A DNA stretch of 64,000 nt from assembly GCF_003075095.1 (NCBI RefSeq), contig NZ_QCZF01000008.1, positions 179,191 to 243,190 of the forward strand, read 5' to 3'. The notes beneath the pieces are model-generated. The model did not search any database, was not told the DNA's origin, and was given only the letters and a program-made list of their open reading frames with translations. The DNA is from Blastococcus litoris (GTDB taxonomy: Bacteria > Actinomycetota > Actinomycetes > Mycobacteriales > Geodermatophilaceae). Below are positions 61,763-64,000 of the stretch, piece by piece. How positions within the stretch are numbered: the stretch's first letter is position 1; the number at the start of each line of letters is the position of its first letter. Both the position numbers and the translations under genes were made by a program.

Positions 61763-63261
61763 GCACCGACACGCTGGTCGACTTCGACGAGGTCCTCACC
61801 CGCTACGAACCGGTGATCGGCCTCGAGACGCACGTCGAGCTCGGCACCGCCTCGAAGATGTTCTGCGGCTGCTCGACCACCTTCGGCGCCGAGCCGAACA
61901 CCCAGACCTGCCCGACCTGCCTGGGCCTGCCGGGCTCGCTGCCCGTGGCCAACGAGATGGCCATCGAGTCGACGATCCGCATCGGCCTGGCGCTGGGGTG
62001 CCGGATCGCCACGTGGTGCCGGTTCGCGCGGAAGAACTACTTCTACCCGGACATCCCCAAGGGCTTCCAGACGACCCAGTACGACGAGCCGCTGTGCACC
62101 GCCGGGCACCTCGACGTCGAGGTCGACGGCGAGACCTACCGGGTGGAGATCGAGCGGGTGCACCTCGAGGAGGACACCGGCAAGAACCTGCACGTCGGTG
62201 GGGCCACCGGGCGCATCCACGGCGCCGACCACTCGCTGATCGACTACAACCGCGCGGGCATCCCGCTGGTGGAGATCGTCACGCGTCCGATCCTGGGCGC
62301 CGGCGCGAAGGCGCCCGAGGTGGCGAAGGCCTACGTCACCGAGCTGCGGGAGATCCTGCTGGCACTCGGCGTCTCCGAGGTCCGGATGGAGCAGGGCAAC
62401 CTGCGCAGCGACGTCAACACCTCCATCGCGCCGATCGGCAGCCTGGAGTGGGGCACCCGCACCGAGACCAAGAACGTGAACTCGCTGCGGTCGGTCGAGC
62501 GCGCGGTCCGGTTCGAGATGCGCCGCCAGGCGGCCGTCCTCGACGGGGGCGGCACGATCACCCAGGAGACGCGGCACTTCCACGAGGACAGCGGCACCAC
62601 CTCGCCGGGCCGGAGCAAGGAGGAGGCGACCGACTACCGGTACTTCCCCGAGCCCGACCTCGTCCCGGTCGCTCCCGACGAGGAGTGGGTGGAGAAGCTC
62701 CGCGCCACGCTGCCCGAGCTGCCCGCCGCCCGCCGTGCACGGCTCTCCGACGAGTGGGGCATCACGCCGACCGAGATGGCCTGGCTGGTCAACGCCGGCG
62801 CCGTCGAGCTGGTCAGCGAGACCGTCGCCGCCGGTGCCTCGCCCGCCGACGCCCGCAAGTGGTGGCTCGGCGAGCTCGCCCGCCGCGCGAACGACGCCGG
62901 CACCGACCTCGCCGAGCTGGCCATCACCCCCGCGCAGGTCGCCCAGCTGATCGGGCTGATCTCGGCCGGGACCATCAACGACCAGCTGGCGCGCCAGGCG
63001 CTGGACGGCGTCCTCGCCGGCGAGGGCGACCCGGCCGCGGTGGTCCAGGCGCGCGGCCTCGCCGTCATGGGCGAGTCCGACGAGCTGGTCGCGGCCGTCG
63101 ACGCCGCCATCGAGGGCAACCCGGACGTCGCGGAGAAGGTGCGCGGCGGCAAGGTGCAGGCGATCGGGGCGCTGGTCGGCGCGGTCATGAAGACCACCCG
63201 CGGCAAGGCCGACGCCGCCACCGTGAAGCGCATGCTGGAGGAGCGCCTCACCGCCGGCTGA
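61759..63261 (+). CDS. gatB: Asp-tRNA(Asn)/Glu-tRNA(Gln) amidotransferase subunit B
   Basis: GatB binds the misacylated tRNA and carries the kinase/transamidase site. The 500-residue protein starts [20 protein letters not shown]; conserved blocks include [28 protein letters not shown] and [11 protein letters not shown]. The C-terminal tail domain (YqeY-like) ends in [22 protein letters not shown] 61759 overlaps the preceding stop. A short hairpin follows. The window holds the complete gatCAB set. Confidence 0.96.
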   Translation: MSTDTLVDFDEVLTRYEPVIGLETHVELGTASKMFCGCSTTFGAEPNTQTCPTCLGLPGSLPVANEMAIESTIRIGLALGCRIATWCRFARKNYFYPDIPKGFQTTQYDEPLCTAGHLDVEVDGETYRVEIERVHLEEDTGKNLHVGGATGRIHGADHSLIDYNRAGIPLVEIVTRPILGAGAKAPEVAKAYVTELREILLALGVSEVRMEQGNLRSDVNTSIAPIGSLEWGTRTETKNVNSLRSVERAVRFEMRRQAAVLDGGGTITQETRHFHEDSGTTSPGRSKEEATDYRYFPEPDLVPVAPDEEWVEKLRATLPELPAARRARLSDEWGITPTEMAWLVNAGAVELVSETVAAGASPADARKWWLGELARRANDAGTDLAELAITPAQVAQLIGLISAGTINDQLARQALDGVLAGEGDPAAVVQARGLAVMGESDELVAAVDAAIEGNPDVAEKVRGGKVQAIGALVGAVMKTTRGKADAATVKRMLEERLTAG

Positions 63262-63276
63262 GCCACGCGCGCTCAG
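63258..63276. terminator. Hairpin at convergent gatB/HNH gene ends
   Basis: CTGAGC (63258-63263) and GCTCAG (63271-63276) form a 6-bp stem over the gatB stop and the stop of the opposite gene. A weak bidirectional terminator is possible. Confidence 0.4.
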
Positions 63277-64000
63277 AAGGGCGCCGGTTCGAATTCGTCG
63301 ACCGCGGGGTCGTGCAGACCGGGTGGCCGGGTCACGCGGGTGACGCCGCTGGGTGTGGTGACGCTGAGCGTGCCGTCGTCGTCCATGGCGAACGACCAGC
63401 CGGGCGCGTGGGTCTTGAGCCGGTGGTGGCGGCGGCACAGGCAGCAGAGGTTCTCGCAGGCGGTGGCGCCGCCCTCGGCGTGGGCGAGCACGTGGTCGAG
63501 GTCTGCCCAGCCGGCGGAGTTGGCGCAGCCGGGATGGCGGCAGGTGCGGTCCCGGGTGCTGACGAACCGGCGCTGGGTGGGGGTCGGCCGGTAGCGCTCC
63601 ACCGGTGGCGGCCGGTCCAGCACGGGGCACGCGCACTCGCCGTCAGGGTGGTCGGCGCAGCCGCGGCGGGCCAGCCGCTCCAGCTCGGTGCGGGTGAGCA
63701 CGGCCCGCAGCGCGCCGCTGACCGGATCGGTGAGGGCGATGTGCAGGTTGCCTCCGGCCGGGGCCTGCAGCCCGCCGGGGCACAGGGCGTCGAGCCGTTC
63801 GAGCAGCTGGCGCAGGTGTTCGGCGGTGATCGGTTGCCCGTCCACGGCCGCCGGCTCGACCTCGCCGCCGGCGGCCCCGGCCCCGGCCCCCGCCCCGGCC
63901 CCGGCGGTCAGCGTGTCCAGCGGAGCGAGCACGGTCAGGTGGGCGGTGACCGGCGGCCGGCTGTCATCCCAGGGGCGGGTGACGAGGTCGAACAGCACCC
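63273..64000 (-). CDS. HNH endonuclease/DUF222-type protein (5' end beyond the window)
   Basis: The visible 242 codons are the C-terminal part of an actinobacterial HNH/DUF222 protein (relatives include the mycobacterial 13E12 repeat family). The HNH motif is clear: DRTCRHPGCANSAGWADLDH, then ENLCCLCRRHHRLKTH, with paired cysteines for zinc and the catalytic Asp-His. Before it is a low-complexity AGAGAGAGA run encoded by a CCCCGG repeat. These genes are often repeated and mobile in actinobacteria, but function is unproved. The frame is still open at base 64000, so the start is missing; it is convergent with gatB. Confidence 0.85.
   Translation of the reverse strand, partial: VLFDLVTRPWDDSRPPVTAHLTVLAPLDTLTAGAGAGAGAGAAGGEVEPAAVDGQPITAEHLRQLLERLDALCPGGLQAPAGGNLHIALTDPVSGALRAVLTRTELERLARRGCADHPDGECACPVLDRPPPVERYRPTPTQRRFVSTRDRTCRHPGCANSAGWADLDHVLAHAEGGATACENLCCLCRRHHRLKTHAPGWSFAMDDDGTLSVTTPSGVTRVTRPPGLHDPAVDEFEPAPF
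63873..63907. repeat. GC-rich simple repeat within the HNH gene
   Basis: About five imperfect copies of GGCCCC/CCCCGG encode alternating Ala-Gly. Such runs are prone to length change by replication slippage. Confidence 0.7.

Overview
This 64-kb window is dense, very GC-rich chromosomal DNA from an actinobacterium. Most third codon positions are G or C, GTG starts are common, and many genes are joined by GTGA/ATGA overlaps. NucS (the actinobacterial mismatch-repair nuclease), the GlgE glucan pathway and the order etfB-etfA ... cysteine desulfurase-mnmA ... MetE-like-ligA-ACT-gatC-gatA-gatB point the same way; as I recall, the last order also occurs in mycobacteria. The mce-thiolase-meaB-(MarR)-icmA, thioredoxin/TPR and glgB-pep2-treS-glgE/glgP layout resembles Streptomyces chromosomes as I remember them. 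A member of Geodermatophilaceae or a close relative is my best guess; no rRNA or tRNA gene is present to settle it. I see no insertion sequence, prophage, tRNA or CRISPR array. The only mobile-like gene is an HNH/DUF222-type protein cut by the right edge.

Layout. 1-5.5 kb: end of a crotonase gene, a DAACS symporter, a lipoprotein, nucS, a tandem two-copy 3-hydroxyacyl-CoA dehydrogenase and a small zinc-ribbon protein. 5.5-8.1 kb (minus strand): a DivIVA-like coiled-coil gene followed by a DUF4397-sortase fusion. 8.2-17.1 kb: an acyl-CoA carbon-rearrangement block with crotonyl-CoA carboxylase/reductase, methylmalonyl-CoA epimerase, thiolase, a MeaB-type GTPase, a MarR regulator and a B12 mutase large subunit with isobutyryl-CoA mutase residues. 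It is interrupted by an FAD oxidoreductase and a secreted NlpC/P60 hydrolase. 17.2-22.7 kb: a penicillin acylase-family protein, a thioredoxin-TPR protein and a lipoprotein metallopeptidase. 22.8-37.0 kb: alpha-glucan metabolism, with glgE-treS-pep2-glgB on the minus strand, divergent glgP, an FHA protein and glgX. 37-45 kb: an ABC ATPase, a metallophosphatase, an enoyl-CoA hydratase, then a five-gene operon joining an ABC importer to a Cds1-like cysteine desulfhydrase. 45-47.5 kb: two CNNM/CorC-type membrane proteins behind a possible leader peptide. 47.6-63.3 kb: the electron transfer flavoprotein, an MFS transporter, cysteine desulfurase, mnmA, a secreted nucleotidase, a MetE-like protein, ligA, an ACT protein and gatCAB with a small membrane protein between gatA and gatB.

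How the parts connect. Ccr, epimerase, mutase and MeaB interconvert C4/C5 acyl-CoAs; thiolase, hydroxyacyl-CoA dehydrogenase, enoyl-CoA hydratase and ETF supply beta-oxidation and short-chain acyl-CoA steps. A shared palindrome, TTACYnnnnRGTAR, lies 50-85 bp upstream of the dehydrogenase, ccr and etfB genes, which are up to 44 kb apart, and suggests one regulon. TreS, Pep2, GlgE and GlgB convert trehalose through maltose and maltose-1-phosphate to branched glucan; GlgP and GlgX degrade it. At least eleven genes show a TANNNT-type -10 element 6-9 nt before the start codon, the arrangement expected for leaderless mRNAs.
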